Shown here piece by piece: positions 24,417 through 33,259 of a DNA stretch of 33,624 bases. Positions within the stretch are counted from its first letter, which is position 1, and each line of letters starts with the position of its first letter. The stretch comes from JAKSCF01 sp028279945 (GTDB lineage: Bacteria > Bacillota > Clostridia > Peptostreptococcales > JAAYPU01), in assembly GCA_028279945.1 (NCBI GenBank), contig JANQMT010000051.1, forward strand, positions 1-33,624. Reading direction: 5' to 3'. Both the position numbers and the translations under genes were made by a program. The notes beneath the pieces are model-generated. The model was not told where the DNA came from. It did no database searches and saw nothing but the letters and a program-made list of their open reading frames with translations.

Positions 24417-25859
24417 ATGAAAAAGAAATTTAATGTATTAATAGCTTTATTAATCTTAGTGGTATTATTAAGTTCAACAAATATTGGTTTTGCAGTAGAT
24501 GAAAACTTAGGTAGTTGGGAGACAAAAACAAGTATGCCAACTGCCAGACCTGCTTTAGGCTTAATAGAGGCAAATGGAAAAATATATGCTATTGGTGGAC
24601 AAGTTGATTCGAAAAGCATAAATACAGTAGAAGAATATGATCCTGCGATTGATACATGGACAACAAAAGCAAGCATGCCAACACCTAGACATAGTTTTGG
24701 AATAGCAGAAGTAAATGGGAAGATATATTGTATTGGTGGAATGGGTAGCTCAAATATTGTAGAAGAATATGACCCTGCGACTGATACATGGACAACAAAA
24801 GCAAACATGCCAATACCTAGACATCATTTTGGAATAGCAGAATTAAATGGGAAAATATATGTTATTGGTGGAAGTGGTGGCTTAGATATTGTAGAAGAAT
24901 ATGACCCTGCGACTGATACATGGACAACAAAAGCAAGTATGCCAACACCTAGAATTAGATTAGGCGTAGCCGAAGCCGGTGGGAAGATATATGCTATTGG
25001 TGGATTTATTAGTAGTGGCCATACAGATACTGTAGAAGAATATGACCCAGTGACTGATACATGGACAACAAAAGCAAGCATGCCAACACCTAGATATAAT
25101 TTAGGCGTAGTAGAAGCCAATGGAAAGATATATGCTATTGGTGGAGTTGGTGCAGCTGGTGGCTTAGACATAGTAGAAGAATATGATCCAGAAGCCGATA
25201 CATGGAAGACAAAAGCAAGCATGTCAGCACCTAGAAATGGATTAGGCGTAGCCGAAGCCAATGGAAAGGTATATGCTGTAGGTGGAAGAATCATTACAGA
25301 TAATTTAGACACTGTAGAAGTATTTACACCTCTTAGTACACAACAAGCTCCTGATGCTCCAACAAACCTTACAGCAACAGCAGGAGATTCACAGATAAAT
25401 TTATCATGGGATGCAATAACAGACGCTATGAGCTATACAATAAAAAGAGCAACGACATCAGGAGGCCCTTACACTACAAGAGCTATTAGTGTAACCAATA
25501 CATCCTACACAGATACTGACGTAACCAATGGCATTACATATTACTATGTTGTATCTGCTATAGTGTCAGGGACAGAAAGCCCTAACTCAAATGAAGCTTC
25601 AGCAACACCTGAAGTATCAACATCCCCTCAAACCGGAAGTGCAATCGTAGTTATTACAATGGTGAATGGAGCAGAAAAAGAATATGACTTAACTATGACA
25701 GAAGTCAATAACTTTATAAATTGGTACGAAGCAAAAGACAACGGAACAGGAGATGCCTACTACACCATAGAAAAAGACTGGAACACAGGACCATTTAACA
25801 GCAGAAAAGACTATATCATCTTTGATAAGATATGTTTCTTTGAAATCAATGAATATTAA
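24417..25859 (+). CDS. secreted six-repeat Kelch propeller / FN3 protein
   Basis: This 480-residue exported protein has a signal peptide (about 1-30, ending NIGFA). Six Kelch repeats follow (about 34-303), each with a MPTPR-type turn, NGKIYAIGG and VEEYDP, enough for one six-bladed propeller. A fibronectin type III domain covers about 310-398 (PDAPTNLTATAGDSQINLSW). A C-terminal module at about 408-480 (EYDLTMTEVNNFINWYE, later GPFNSRKDYIIFDKI) recurs, as I recall, on other clostridial surface proteins. It probably binds carbohydrate or protein outside the cell; no enzyme site is seen. The start at 24417 follows GTGGAGGG; the frame extends back to 24402 without reason. It lies just downstream of the tRNA-linked remnant and may be a recent arrival. 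Confidence 0.88.
   Translation: MKKKFNVLIALLILVVLLSSTNIGFAVDENLGSWETKTSMPTARPALGLIEANGKIYAIGGQVDSKSINTVEEYDPAIDTWTTKASMPTPRHSFGIAEVNGKIYCIGGMGSSNIVEEYDPATDTWTTKANMPIPRHHFGIAELNGKIYVIGGSGGLDIVEEYDPATDTWTTKASMPTPRIRLGVAEAGGKIYAIGGFISSGHTDTVEEYDPVTDTWTTKASMPTPRYNLGVVEANGKIYAIGGVGAAGGLDIVEEYDPEADTWKTKASMSAPRNGLGVAEANGKVYAVGGRIITDNLDTVEVFTPLSTQQAPDAPTNLTATAGDSQINLSWDAITDAMSYTIKRATTSGGPYTTRAISVTNTSYTDTDVTNGITYYYVVSAIVSGTESPNSNEASATPEVSTSPQTGSAIVVITMVNGAEKEYDLTMTEVNNFINWYEAKDNGTGDAYYTIEKDWNTGPFNSRKDYIIFDKICFFEINEY
24516..25326 (+). repeat. tandem DNA repeats encoding the Kelch blades
   Basis: Six units begin at the conserved Trp codons at 24516, 24657, 24789, 24921, 25062 and 25203, with periods of 141, 132, 132, 141 and 141 bases. 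The block ACATGGACAACAAAAGCAA recurs almost unchanged at the nucleotide level in units 2-5, so the array has recently been duplicated or homogenised. Confidence 0.85.
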
Positions 25860-25901
25860 GTAAATTAAAAACTGCTTATAATAGTAAACAGCGCCAAAAG
25901 C

Positions 25902-25928
25902 AAAGATGTCCTCAAGGCATCTTTTTTT
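25902..25928 (+). terminator. intrinsic terminator after the Kelch protein gene
   Basis: AAAGATG (25902-25908) pairs with CATCTTT (25918-25924), with an inner CCT/AGG pair and seven T (25922-25928). Confidence 0.82.
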
Positions 25929-26041
25929 AAATTTAGAATTCGAAACCACTACAAACTGATTCTTACCTTGTTTTATAATCATGACATATAGAGTATAGAA
26001 AATAAAAAAATTTGATTATTAACAACAAATCGTCACAACAA

Positions 26042-26070
26042 TTGAAAAATGACAAAAGATATGGTATATT
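26042..26070 (+). promoter_or_regulatory. promoter of the S1-domain gene
   Basis: TTGAAA (26042-26047) and TATATT (26065-26070) are exactly 17 bases apart. The leader before the ATG is about 88 bases. Confidence 0.65.
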
Positions 26071-26164
26071 TAAGCAATTGAGAAAATTGTCATATTAAGC
26101 GTATAAAAACAAATGATATTAGTATATCGAATTATTAATTAAATTATTATGGAGGTAGATTAAT

Positions 26165-27328
26165 ATGAGCGATGAACAACAATCAATGGAATCAGTGATA
26201 GATCAAATTGATGATTCCATGAAAGAAATATTAAAAGGAGATGTTATTGACGGTACCGTTGTTACCGTAAAGGAAGATGAAGTGATTGTCAACATAGGAC
26301 ATTTTTCTGATGGTGTTATTGCCAAAGAAGAATTCATTGAAAAACAAGATGATGAAAATGAAATTAAAGTTGGAGATGTTATTTCTGTTTACGTTCTCAA
26401 TCCTCATGATCAAGAAGGTAATGTTACTTTATCCCAAAAAAGAGCGGTAGAGATAGTAGCTTGGGACGAATTAAAAAAAGCATTTGATGATAAAGAAAAA
26501 ATCAAGGTTAATGTAAAACAAGTGGTTAAAGGCGGTGTCGTCGCATTCTATAAAACCATTCGCTGCTTTATACCCGCATCATTACTTGCATACCGTTATG
26601 TAGAAGATTTAAATGAGTTTGTAGGAAAAGAGCTTGAAGTAAGAGTAGAAGATTTTGACTTAGAGAAAAAACGTATAGTTCTTTCCCGCAAAGCTGTTGA
26701 AATAGAAGAACGAGAAAAGCTAAAAGAAGCAGTATTAAAAGATATTGAAGTTGGAAAAAAATATAAAGGTGTTGTAACCAAGTTAATGAATTTTGGTGCC
26801 TTCGTAGATATCGGCGGCGTGGAAGGGCTTATTCATATTAGTGAGCTTTCTTGGAATAGAGTAAAGCATCCTTCAGAAGTCGTTGCTGAAGGGGATGAAG
26901 TTGAAGTAGATGTATTGAAGTTTGACACTAAAACTAAAAAAATAGGATTAGGGCTGAAAAAAGTAGAAGAAGACCCTTGGAAAAGTATTATAAGTGAATA
27001 CCAGGTAGGCGATATAGTAGAAGGAAAAGTCGTCAGGCTTACAGATTTTGGTGCATTTGTTGAAATTCAAGAAGGTATAGAAGGATTGGTGCATGTTTCT
27101 GAAATCTCTTCCAATCATGTTCATAAGCCTTCAGATGTTTTAAACCGAGGTGACAAAGTCGAGGTTGAAATACTAAAAATAGACCAAGAAAATAAGAAAT
27201 TAAGTTTAAGCATTAAAGAAGCCGAAGGACATGCAACAGAAGAAGAATCGAGTATAAAAGAACCCGAACAAGGTACCACTCTGGGAGATATTTTTGGAGA
27301 TCAATTAAAAGATTTTTTCAAAGAATAG
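26165..27328 (+). CDS. four-domain S1 RNA-binding protein (bS1-like)
   Basis: This 387-residue cytoplasmic protein consists of four S1 OB-fold domains at about 20-90, 107-172, 193-261 and 279-347, with an acidic C-terminal tail. Domains 3 and 4 are canonical, with NFGAFVDIGGVEGLIHISEL and DFGAFVEIQEGIEGLVHVSE. Domains 1 and 2 are more diverged (VNIGHFSDGVIAKEEF and KGGVVAFYKTIRCFIPAS), as in Firmicutes RpsA/YpfD-type proteins. It probably binds mRNA at or near the ribosome. In many Clostridia a similar S1 array is fused to IspH; here it stands alone. The start follows a strong GGAGG. It has its own promoter and appears monocistronic. Confidence 0.88.
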   Translation: MSDEQQSMESVIDQIDDSMKEILKGDVIDGTVVTVKEDEVIVNIGHFSDGVIAKEEFIEKQDDENEIKVGDVISVYVLNPHDQEGNVTLSQKRAVEIVAWDELKKAFDDKEKIKVNVKQVVKGGVVAFYKTIRCFIPASLLAYRYVEDLNEFVGKELEVRVEDFDLEKKRIVLSRKAVEIEEREKLKEAVLKDIEVGKKYKGVVTKLMNFGAFVDIGGVEGLIHISELSWNRVKHPSEVVAEGDEVEVDVLKFDTKTKKIGLGLKKVEEDPWKSIISEYQVGDIVEGKVVRLTDFGAFVEIQEGIEGLVHVSEISSNHVHKPSDVLNRGDKVEVEILKIDQENKKLSLSIKEAEGHATEEESSIKEPEQGTTLGDIFGDQLKDFFKE

Positions 27329-27385
27329 AATGAAGAATTAAAGTACTGGTTGGTTACATCGTTTATTAAGTAGTCAAATTATCTT

Positions 27386-27411
27386 AAGGAGACACATTAT
27401 GTTGTCTCCTT
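27386..27411. terminator. hairpin between convergent genes
   Basis: A 9-bp perfect stem AAGGAGACA/TGTCTCCTT (27386-27394 and 27403-27411) lies between the convergent S1 and epimerase genes. T-tracts are weak on both sides, so it may act in both directions but with modest strength. Confidence 0.5.
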
Positions 27412-27446
27412 TAATATTTGAAAAGAAGGAATCCATAAACAATGAA

Positions 27447-28358
27447 TTATATATGATATACCTTTTTCATCCATTCAACGGTATTTGGAATACCTTCAGT
27501 AAGTTTTACCGTTGGATTATAATTCAAATCCCTTTGAGTTTTGGTGATGTCCGGGATTTTTATTTTTGTAGTAAAGGCTTCTTCATTGACATAGTTAACG
27601 AGCTGGTCATCTTTTCCTAAATGATTTAAAATCATATCGGAAACGAGCTTCATGTCATGTACTTCTGAACCGCAAATATTGTACACTTCTCCCGGTTTGA
27701 AATGATTAACGATATTCGCTAATGCCACAGCACAATCTGTAATATATAATGCATTTCTCTTGTGACCCAGATATACTGTATAGGGTAAATTATTTAATGC
27801 TTTATAGGTAAAGATACAAATAGCACTCCTGTAGGGCGTGTAATACTCTCCTGGGCCATAAGTATTAAAGATTCTGACTCTAACAACCTGGTTGTCAAAC
27901 ATTTCTGTTTCGTTTAATATTTGCATTTCATTGACCCATTTGGTGATGGCATAATCATTCATTTGCTTTATTTCATATTTTTCCATTACATCTTCATACA
28001 TGACACCGTCATAATCTCCGTATACTTCTGAAGTACTGGCAAAAACCATTTTAAATCCGTATTCTCTTTGTAACCTCAGCATATTTTTTGTTCCTACTGC
28101 ATTGGTTATCCAAAGTTCTTCATAATGATCTTCCCCATTCCATCTTCCAAACTCTGCAGCAAGATGATATACATAATCAAACTTTTGATTTTCAAATATC
28201 TCAAGCATTTTTCTATATTGACTGACATCTGCTCGGTAATAATTCTCATCATGACAATGCTTCAAATCACATACCCATACATCATGTCCTCTTTGTTGTA
28301 GTAAATCTACTAGGTGTGATCCTACGACGCCTTTGCCACCTGTAACTAGAATGTTCAT
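27447..28358 (-). CDS. NAD-dependent nucleotide-sugar epimerase/dehydratase (extended SDR)
   Basis: This 303-residue cytoplasmic enzyme has an N-terminal Rossmann motif GGKGVVGSH. It also has YHLAAEFG, the active-site set ASTSEVYG and YAITK (Tyr-x-x-x-Lys), and NTYGPGEYYTPYRS, typical of UDP-glucose 4-epimerase or dTDP-glucose dehydratase relatives. It presumably makes a precursor for the glycosyltransferases next to it. Substrate cannot be assigned. The start at 28358 has GGAGG on the minus strand about 8 bases ahead. It is divergent from the first glycosyltransferase gene, separated by 237 AT-rich bases that must hold promoters for both. Confidence 0.88.
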   Translation of the reverse strand: MNILVTGGKGVVGSHLVDLLQQRGHDVWVCDLKHCHDENYYRADVSQYRKMLEIFENQKFDYVYHLAAEFGRWNGEDHYEELWITNAVGTKNMLRLQREYGFKMVFASTSEVYGDYDGVMYEDVMEKYEIKQMNDYAITKWVNEMQILNETEMFDNQVVRVRIFNTYGPGEYYTPYRSAICIFTYKALNNLPYTVYLGHKRNALYITDCAVALANIVNHFKPGEVYNICGSEVHDMKLVSDMILNHLGKDDQLVNYVNEEAFTTKIKIPDITKTQRDLNYNPTVKLTEGIPNTVEWMKKVYHI

Positions 28359-28595
28359 ATTTATTCCTCCAAGTAGCTTTTCTTCAAATTATCCTATTTT
28401 TAAAGAAAATTCTACAATTCTCAGTACATAGTATTCTGTATAAATTTTATTGTGACGAGTAATATATTGAGATGGGTTTACATTCAACTACTCATGAATT
28501 TTTTGATTTACTTAAGAATAAAATGAATTGTAGCTTATTACCTTATATATTCGGGCAAGTTAATGTAGTTTTAATTTGTAAGAAAGGGTTTTTTG

Positions 28596-29609
28596 ATGAA
28601 AAAATATTTAGTACTAAATTTTAATTCAAAAGTATTTCTTCCCATTGCACATAATATTGAATCTTTAGGATATCAAGTAAAAGAATTTTCACTGGAATAC
28701 AATAATGATAAAGACGGGAACGTACAAAAAATAGAGAAAATTATTAAACAATATAAACCGGATGTCATCTTAAGCTATGGATGGTGGGATGAAAATATTG
28801 ACATAGAAAATTATGAACAAATTGTAAAATCAGAAAATTGCATACACGTTTTTTGGGCTTTTGATGATCCTACGTACATGGATCATATAACCATTCCTAT
28901 GGCAAAATTCAGCCATTATATTTTTACAACGGATGGTGATTGTATACAAACTTACAAGGCTAAAGGCGTAAATGCTTATTTCCTTCCATGTGCCTGTGAC
29001 CCAAGTATACATACTAAAACAATTCCTTTAAAACAGTATACCAATGATATTGTTCTGTTAGCTAACAATTATAATTGGAAACAATATGTGCCATTTCCTA
29101 ATAGAATAAATGGTATTCAACATGTTCTAATACCATTAATAGAAAATAACTATGACATAAAGGTATATGGTCTATGGTGGTTGGATGAAGATAGACACTT
29201 TGTTTTAGATTCCAAATACTATGGAGGTGTTATAGATTCAACTGAAATAGCAGATGTATATTCATCATGTAAAATGGCAATAGGGTTCCTTTCCATAGGC
29301 ATATCAAGAACCATGTTATCCATGAGAGTGTTTGAAGCTTTGGGCAGTGGAATATGTTATCTTACTCAATATTCACCGGCACTAGAGACTTTTTTTACAG
29401 ATAAAAAACATCTTTTGTGGAGCAAATCCAAAGAGGAAACATTGGAATCAGTTAAGTATTATTTGCATCATAAGGATGAAAGAGAAAAAATTGCAAGATC
29501 AGGCCAAGAATTTGTATATAGTCGCCATACATATTTACACCGTGCTTATCAAATTACCAAAATCATTGAAAACAAACCTATTAAATTCTATATAAATGAA
29601 TTGATTTGA
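28596..29609 (+). CDS. CgeB-like glycosyltransferase, copy 1
   Basis: This 337-residue cytoplasmic protein has an N-terminal half typical of CgeB/DUF3880 proteins (KPDVILSYGWWDENI, then HVFWAFDDPTYMDHI) and a C-terminal GT4-like half. The latter shows MRVFEALGSGICYLTQYSPA, LLWSKSKEETLESV and REKIARSGQEFVY. CgeB in B. subtilis acts on the outermost spore glycoprotein layer; this relative probably adds a sugar to a surface or spore component. The ATG at 28596 follows AGAAAGGG; a TTG directly before it is not used. It is one of three paralogues here (see 29687 and 30810), and shares with copy 2 the YGWW and ALExFF motifs. Confidence 0.85.
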   Translation: MKKYLVLNFNSKVFLPIAHNIESLGYQVKEFSLEYNNDKDGNVQKIEKIIKQYKPDVILSYGWWDENIDIENYEQIVKSENCIHVFWAFDDPTYMDHITIPMAKFSHYIFTTDGDCIQTYKAKGVNAYFLPCACDPSIHTKTIPLKQYTNDIVLLANNYNWKQYVPFPNRINGIQHVLIPLIENNYDIKVYGLWWLDEDRHFVLDSKYYGGVIDSTEIADVYSSCKMAIGFLSIGISRTMLSMRVFEALGSGICYLTQYSPALETFFTDKKHLLWSKSKEETLESVKYYLHHKDEREKIARSGQEFVYSRHTYLHRAYQITKIIENKPIKFYINELI

Positions 29610-29618
29610 GAAATAAAA

Positions 29619-29675
29619 TAAATAACTTGGATTCTTAATGAATTTGTTTTAATTCTTAAGGATCTAAGTTATTTA
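29619..29675. terminator. long hairpin between convergent glycosyltransferase genes
   Basis: Two 20-base arms (29619-29638 and 29656-29675) are complementary except for two G-T pairs, with a further inner GAATT/AATTC pair. Placed between convergent genes it probably ends both transcripts. It lacks a long T run. Confidence 0.65.
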
Positions 29676-29686
29676 TAATGCAGCTT

Positions 29687-30679
29687 TTATAAAAACTTTT
29701 CAATAATACTGATTACATTAGGAACACGATGTAGCAGGGTATGTTTTTCATAAACTTCTTTTTGCCCTGCTCTTGCAATTTTTTCTCTAGAGGAATCATG
29801 ATTGAGGTAGAAATTAACCAACTCTAATGTTTCTTCCCGTGATTTCGTCCATTCCATATGAACGCCTTTGATAAAGAATTCTTCTAGTGCCGGAGAATAT
29901 TGGGACAGATGAAAAGCACCGCATGCAAGTGCTTCAAATGTTCGTGGAGAGAAGTGAGTTTTGGAATTACCAACAGTTTGTAGTCCTAAGACGATTTTTG
30001 ATGAAGAATAGATAGCTGCTTCCTCTCCGTAAGATAATACATGACCATAATTTTTCTCCGGAAGTTGATATATCCTATCTGAATCTGTCCACCATAACCC
30101 CCAAACCATTAGGTCATAATTATTTTCAACGATAGGTTTGACGATATTTTCTATACCATTAAACCTGTAAGAGAAATAATCAGGGTCCCAAGTGACGTTA
30201 TAATTATGTGCTAGAAGTACTAAATCATGTGAATACTTTTTTCTAGGAGTTATTTTTGTGTGTTCGGAGGGATAACAACCGTCTAAAAGCAGATAAGCGT
30301 CTACGCCGTTATTTTTGTACTGATGGATGCACTCCGCTACAGAAGTAAATGCTAAATCGCATTTCTTGGCAATGGGCAAAGAAATACTCTCGAAACATAC
30401 CGGATCGTCAATTGCCCAGTAAACGTGAAATATACCCTTTTTTTTAAGGACATCACAAAATGCATCAATATTGACGATGTTTTTCCACCAACCATATGAA
30501 AATACAAAATCCGGTTGAAATGAATCAATTAGTTGATTCAAATCGTGCTGTATTTTTTCGTCTGGAATATTTAACCCTTCACATGCATAGTTTTTTATTT
30601 TATGCCCCAAGGCTTGATATCCAAGATGGGCATTGCAAGTGCTTCGAGGATTAAAATTACAAAAAAGAATTTTATACAA
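29687..30679 (-). CDS. CgeB-like glycosyltransferase, copy 2
   Basis: This 330-residue paralogue of the gene at 28596 has the same architecture: QPDFVFSYGWWKNIV, HVYWAIDDPVCFESI, YLLLDGCYPSEHTK, then FEALACGAFHLSQYSPALEE and REKIARAGQKEVYEKHTLL. The frame opens at a GTG (30686-30688), but that codon overlaps AAGGAG (minus strand, 30688-30693). The TTG at 30677-30679 is 8 bases away and gives MYKILFCNFNP, matching the start of the paralogues, so it is preferred. It converges on copy 1 and diverges from copy 3. Confidence 0.85.
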   Translation of the reverse strand: MYKILFCNFNPRSTCNAHLGYQALGHKIKNYACEGLNIPDEKIQHDLNQLIDSFQPDFVFSYGWWKNIVNIDAFCDVLKKKGIFHVYWAIDDPVCFESISLPIAKKCDLAFTSVAECIHQYKNNGVDAYLLLDGCYPSEHTKITPRKKYSHDLVLLAHNYNVTWDPDYFSYRFNGIENIVKPIVENNYDLMVWGLWWTDSDRIYQLPEKNYGHVLSYGEEAAIYSSSKIVLGLQTVGNSKTHFSPRTFEALACGAFHLSQYSPALEEFFIKGVHMEWTKSREETLELVNFYLNHDSSREKIARAGQKEVYEKHTLLHRVPNVISIIEKFL

Positions 30680-30809
30680 ATGGATCACTCCTTAAAATAC
30701 ATTTCACTGATAACTCTAATGCATTATATTCAAATTTGTAGAAAATTGATAACAAACCTCTAAAGATGTGAATACATTATATCGAATAAATATTAAGGAG
30801 GAGATATTG

Positions 30810-31805
30810 GTGCTAAGAATATTGACATTTTGTACTTATCCGCTTTATATGGGCTTTCATACAGCGGTATCAGATATAGGTGTATATGTTCGAGCTGTAT
30901 TTAATGGATATGGTATGAGTTATTTACAAATTTGTAAACTTATTGATGAGGTAAAACCAAATTTTATTTTCACTATTGGTCGACCTGAAATTCATGTTGA
31001 TTTTGAAGCATTAAAAAAAGCCTGCAAAGATAAAGGGATTTTTCACGTCTATTGGGCAACAGAGGACCGCACATATCATCAGAGATATAGCATAAAAATT
31101 GCAGAGAGTGCTGACTTTGTTTTTACGCCTGCGGAAGAGTGCCTGGAAGGGTATAAGCGTATCGGAAAACCTTGTTCATTGCTAAGATATGGATATTATC
31201 CTCCGCTTCATAACAGGCGGGAGCCTGATGAGAAGTATAGGGCAGATATAACAATAGCAGCCAGTTTTCATGAACGGCTTCAATGTGATTATGTTATTAA
31301 TCAAGTTTTGGGAACAGAAAATAATGGTGAAGAAATATTAAGAAAAACCTGTATCGATAAAATCGTAATTCCGCTGGTTGAAAGGGGTTATCATATTACA
31401 ATTTGGGGAGAAGGCTGGGATACACTTGTTCCTCAAAAATTTTTTAAAGGTTATCTGAATTATTATGAACTTCCTGTATTATATAGTTCATCGAAAATTG
31501 TGCTGGGTTTGGAATGGGATAATATTTCTGAAACCAAAACCACAGGCAGACCATTTGAAGTACTTGGATGCCAAGCATTTTTTCTCTCCTATAGGACTAA
31601 GGCGTTATCCAATATCTTTGAAGACCGAAAGCATCTTGCATTGACCGACTCGGAAGAAGAGACATTAGAATTGGTAAATTATTATTTAAAGCACGATACT
31701 GCTCGTGAAGCAATTGCTGCAGAAGGATATAAAGAAGTCCACAACCACCACACCTGTTATCAGCGAGCACATGAATTTATAGAAGCTTTAAAACCGCATA
31801 TCTAA
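30810..31805 (+). CDS. CgeB-like glycosyltransferase, copy 3 (diverged)
   Basis: This 331-residue member of the same family is more distant. KPNFIFTIGRPEIHV replaces the YGWW region, and HVYWATEDRTYHQRY has ED where the others have DD. An insertion of about 15 residues follows SFHERLQCD. The C-terminal half keeps RPFEVLGCQAFFLSYRTKAL and EEETLELVNYYLKHD. The frame extends back to 30768, but AAGGAGG (30795-30801) lies 8 bases before the GTG at 30810, giving MLRILTFCTYP, similar to the other copies. A TTG at 30807 is a less likely start. Divergence suggests a different acceptor or sugar donor. Confidence 0.82.
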   Translation: MLRILTFCTYPLYMGFHTAVSDIGVYVRAVFNGYGMSYLQICKLIDEVKPNFIFTIGRPEIHVDFEALKKACKDKGIFHVYWATEDRTYHQRYSIKIAESADFVFTPAEECLEGYKRIGKPCSLLRYGYYPPLHNRREPDEKYRADITIAASFHERLQCDYVINQVLGTENNGEEILRKTCIDKIVIPLVERGYHITIWGEGWDTLVPQKFFKGYLNYYELPVLYSSSKIVLGLEWDNISETKTTGRPFEVLGCQAFFLSYRTKALSNIFEDRKHLALTDSEEETLELVNYYLKHDTAREAIAAEGYKEVHNHHTCYQRAHEFIEALKPHI

Positions 31806-31987
31806 AAATTAGATAATAGTGAAATATAGTAGACTTCTTCCTATTTCATTCGACTGGATTAGAGTTTATGTAATATATTTTGATAAAACATAAACATTAT
31901 CCTTTAAAGAATCATATGATATTTTAGGTGAAAAATGGCTATAACATCGAAATATGATGATTAATGAAATGTGGAGGTTGAGCATAT

Positions 31988-33259
31988 ATGCATGTATATG
32001 TTTTTGGACTGGGCCATATCGGATTACCTATGGCGACATGGATAGCTTTAAAAGGACATGATGTCATAGGAATTGATATCAATGAGAAAGTAGTAGAAGC
32101 AATTAAAAAAGGTTCTATTAATATACAAGAGCTTTATAAAGGTGCTCATATTGGAAAAGTGGCGCAAGATTTAATTAAAAATGATAAGCTGTCCGTCCAT
32201 AATAATTTTAATAGACAAAACAGTGATCCTTCAGTATTTATTATAACAGTTGGTATCGCAGACCAAGAAGATGGCAGCCATGATATTTCCCCGTTATCAA
32301 ATTTACTAGACACTATTTTACCATATTTAGTAGATGAGGATTTGTTGATTTTTAGAACAACCATGATTCCCGGAACATGTAACAACTTTATTGCACCAAA
32401 AATAAAATCCCTTAATAAAAAAATATATCTGGCATATTCGCCTGAAACCATTTTAGAAACCAGAGCATTTGAAGAATTAGAAAATAATGTGAGAATATTA
32501 GCTGGTCTAGATGATGAAAGTTATAATAAAGCAGCAATTTTTCTTAAAAGTTTATCCCATTCCAAAATAGAAAAAGCATCGGATATATTAACGGCTGAAA
32601 TGGTAAAGGTTGTACAAAATATAACTCGAGATGTGGACATTTCACTTATTAACGAATTAAGTAAAATTTCTTCTCATCTGGGGGTTGATATTTATGAATT
32701 ACGTGAACTCGTCAACACACATCCAAGAATAGAACTGCTTTTACCGGGCCCCGGTGTCGGAGGTTATTGTTTGCCCAATGCACTAAAATATTTAGAAGGT
32801 GCTTTAGAAAAGGATGCCTCTGTACCTTTAACATTAATGCAAACGGCGCGTCAATTAAATGAAAAAAGACCTCAAGAGATAGTAAAAATAGTAAAAGATG
32901 CCCTTAAGAAAGAAGGAAAAAGTTTAAAAAAATCAAAAATTGCAATAGTGGGGTTAGCTATGAAGGATTATTGCGCCGACTGTAGATATAGCCCGGCAAT
33001 AGAAATTGTATCTCAGTTAATAACCGAAGGGGCAAAAATTTATGCTTTTGATTCTTTGGTCAGTCCTCCGTACCCTTATCAAGTCAAATCTTTTGAAGAA
33101 TGTATAAAAAATGCAGATTGTTTGTTGATTACTGCAAAACAATTCAATATGATATTTGACGTAGATGAGATTATAAAACTAATGAAACAACCGACCATTG
33201 TAGTAGATACAAGAAATGTTTTTCCAATAGATCCACGTATTCTCTTATATCGAACATGA
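31988..33259 (+). CDS. UDP-sugar (UDP-glucose/GDP-mannose family) 6-dehydrogenase
   Basis: This 423-residue cytoplasmic enzyme oxidises a nucleotide sugar to a uronate using two NAD+. VFGLGHIGLPMATWIA is the N-terminal Rossmann motif. AEMVKVVQNITRDVDI carries the conserved Lys and Asn, and Cys261 in GPGVGGYCLPNA is the catalytic nucleophile. The C-terminal NAD-like domain includes VGLAMKDYCADCRYSPA. The GSINIQE and PGPGVGGYCLP features fit UDP-N-acetylmannosaminuronate or UDP-GlcNAc dehydrogenases (WecC/TuaD-like) somewhat better than UDP-glucose dehydrogenase. The exact substrate is open. The start follows GTGGAGG. It likely supplies an acidic sugar to the adjoining glycosyltransferases. Confidence 0.9.
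   Translation: MHVYVFGLGHIGLPMATWIALKGHDVIGIDINEKVVEAIKKGSINIQELYKGAHIGKVAQDLIKNDKLSVHNNFNRQNSDPSVFIITVGIADQEDGSHDISPLSNLLDTILPYLVDEDLLIFRTTMIPGTCNNFIAPKIKSLNKKIYLAYSPETILETRAFEELENNVRILAGLDDESYNKAAIFLKSLSHSKIEKASDILTAEMVKVVQNITRDVDISLINELSKISSHLGVDIYELRELVNTHPRIELLLPGPGVGGYCLPNALKYLEGALEKDASVPLTLMQTARQLNEKRPQEIVKIVKDALKKEGKSLKKSKIAIVGLAMKDYCADCRYSPAIEIVSQLITEGAKIYAFDSLVSPPYPYQVKSFEECIKNADCLLITAKQFNMIFDVDEIIKLMKQPTIVVDTRNVFPIDPRILLYRT

Larger units (their letters stand above)
25860..26164. other. 305-base intergenic region between the Kelch and S1 genes
   Basis: It contains the terminator at 25902-25928 and the promoter at 26042-26070. The remaining bases are AT-rich with no supported reading frame. 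A small CAATT/AATTG hairpin lies near 26076-26090 in the likely leader of the S1 gene. Confidence 0.6.

Noticed and set aside
24516..25326. Direct repeats as a CRISPR array
   Set aside because: The units are 132-141 bases, in frame and encode Kelch blades; there are no short identical repeats with unique spacers.
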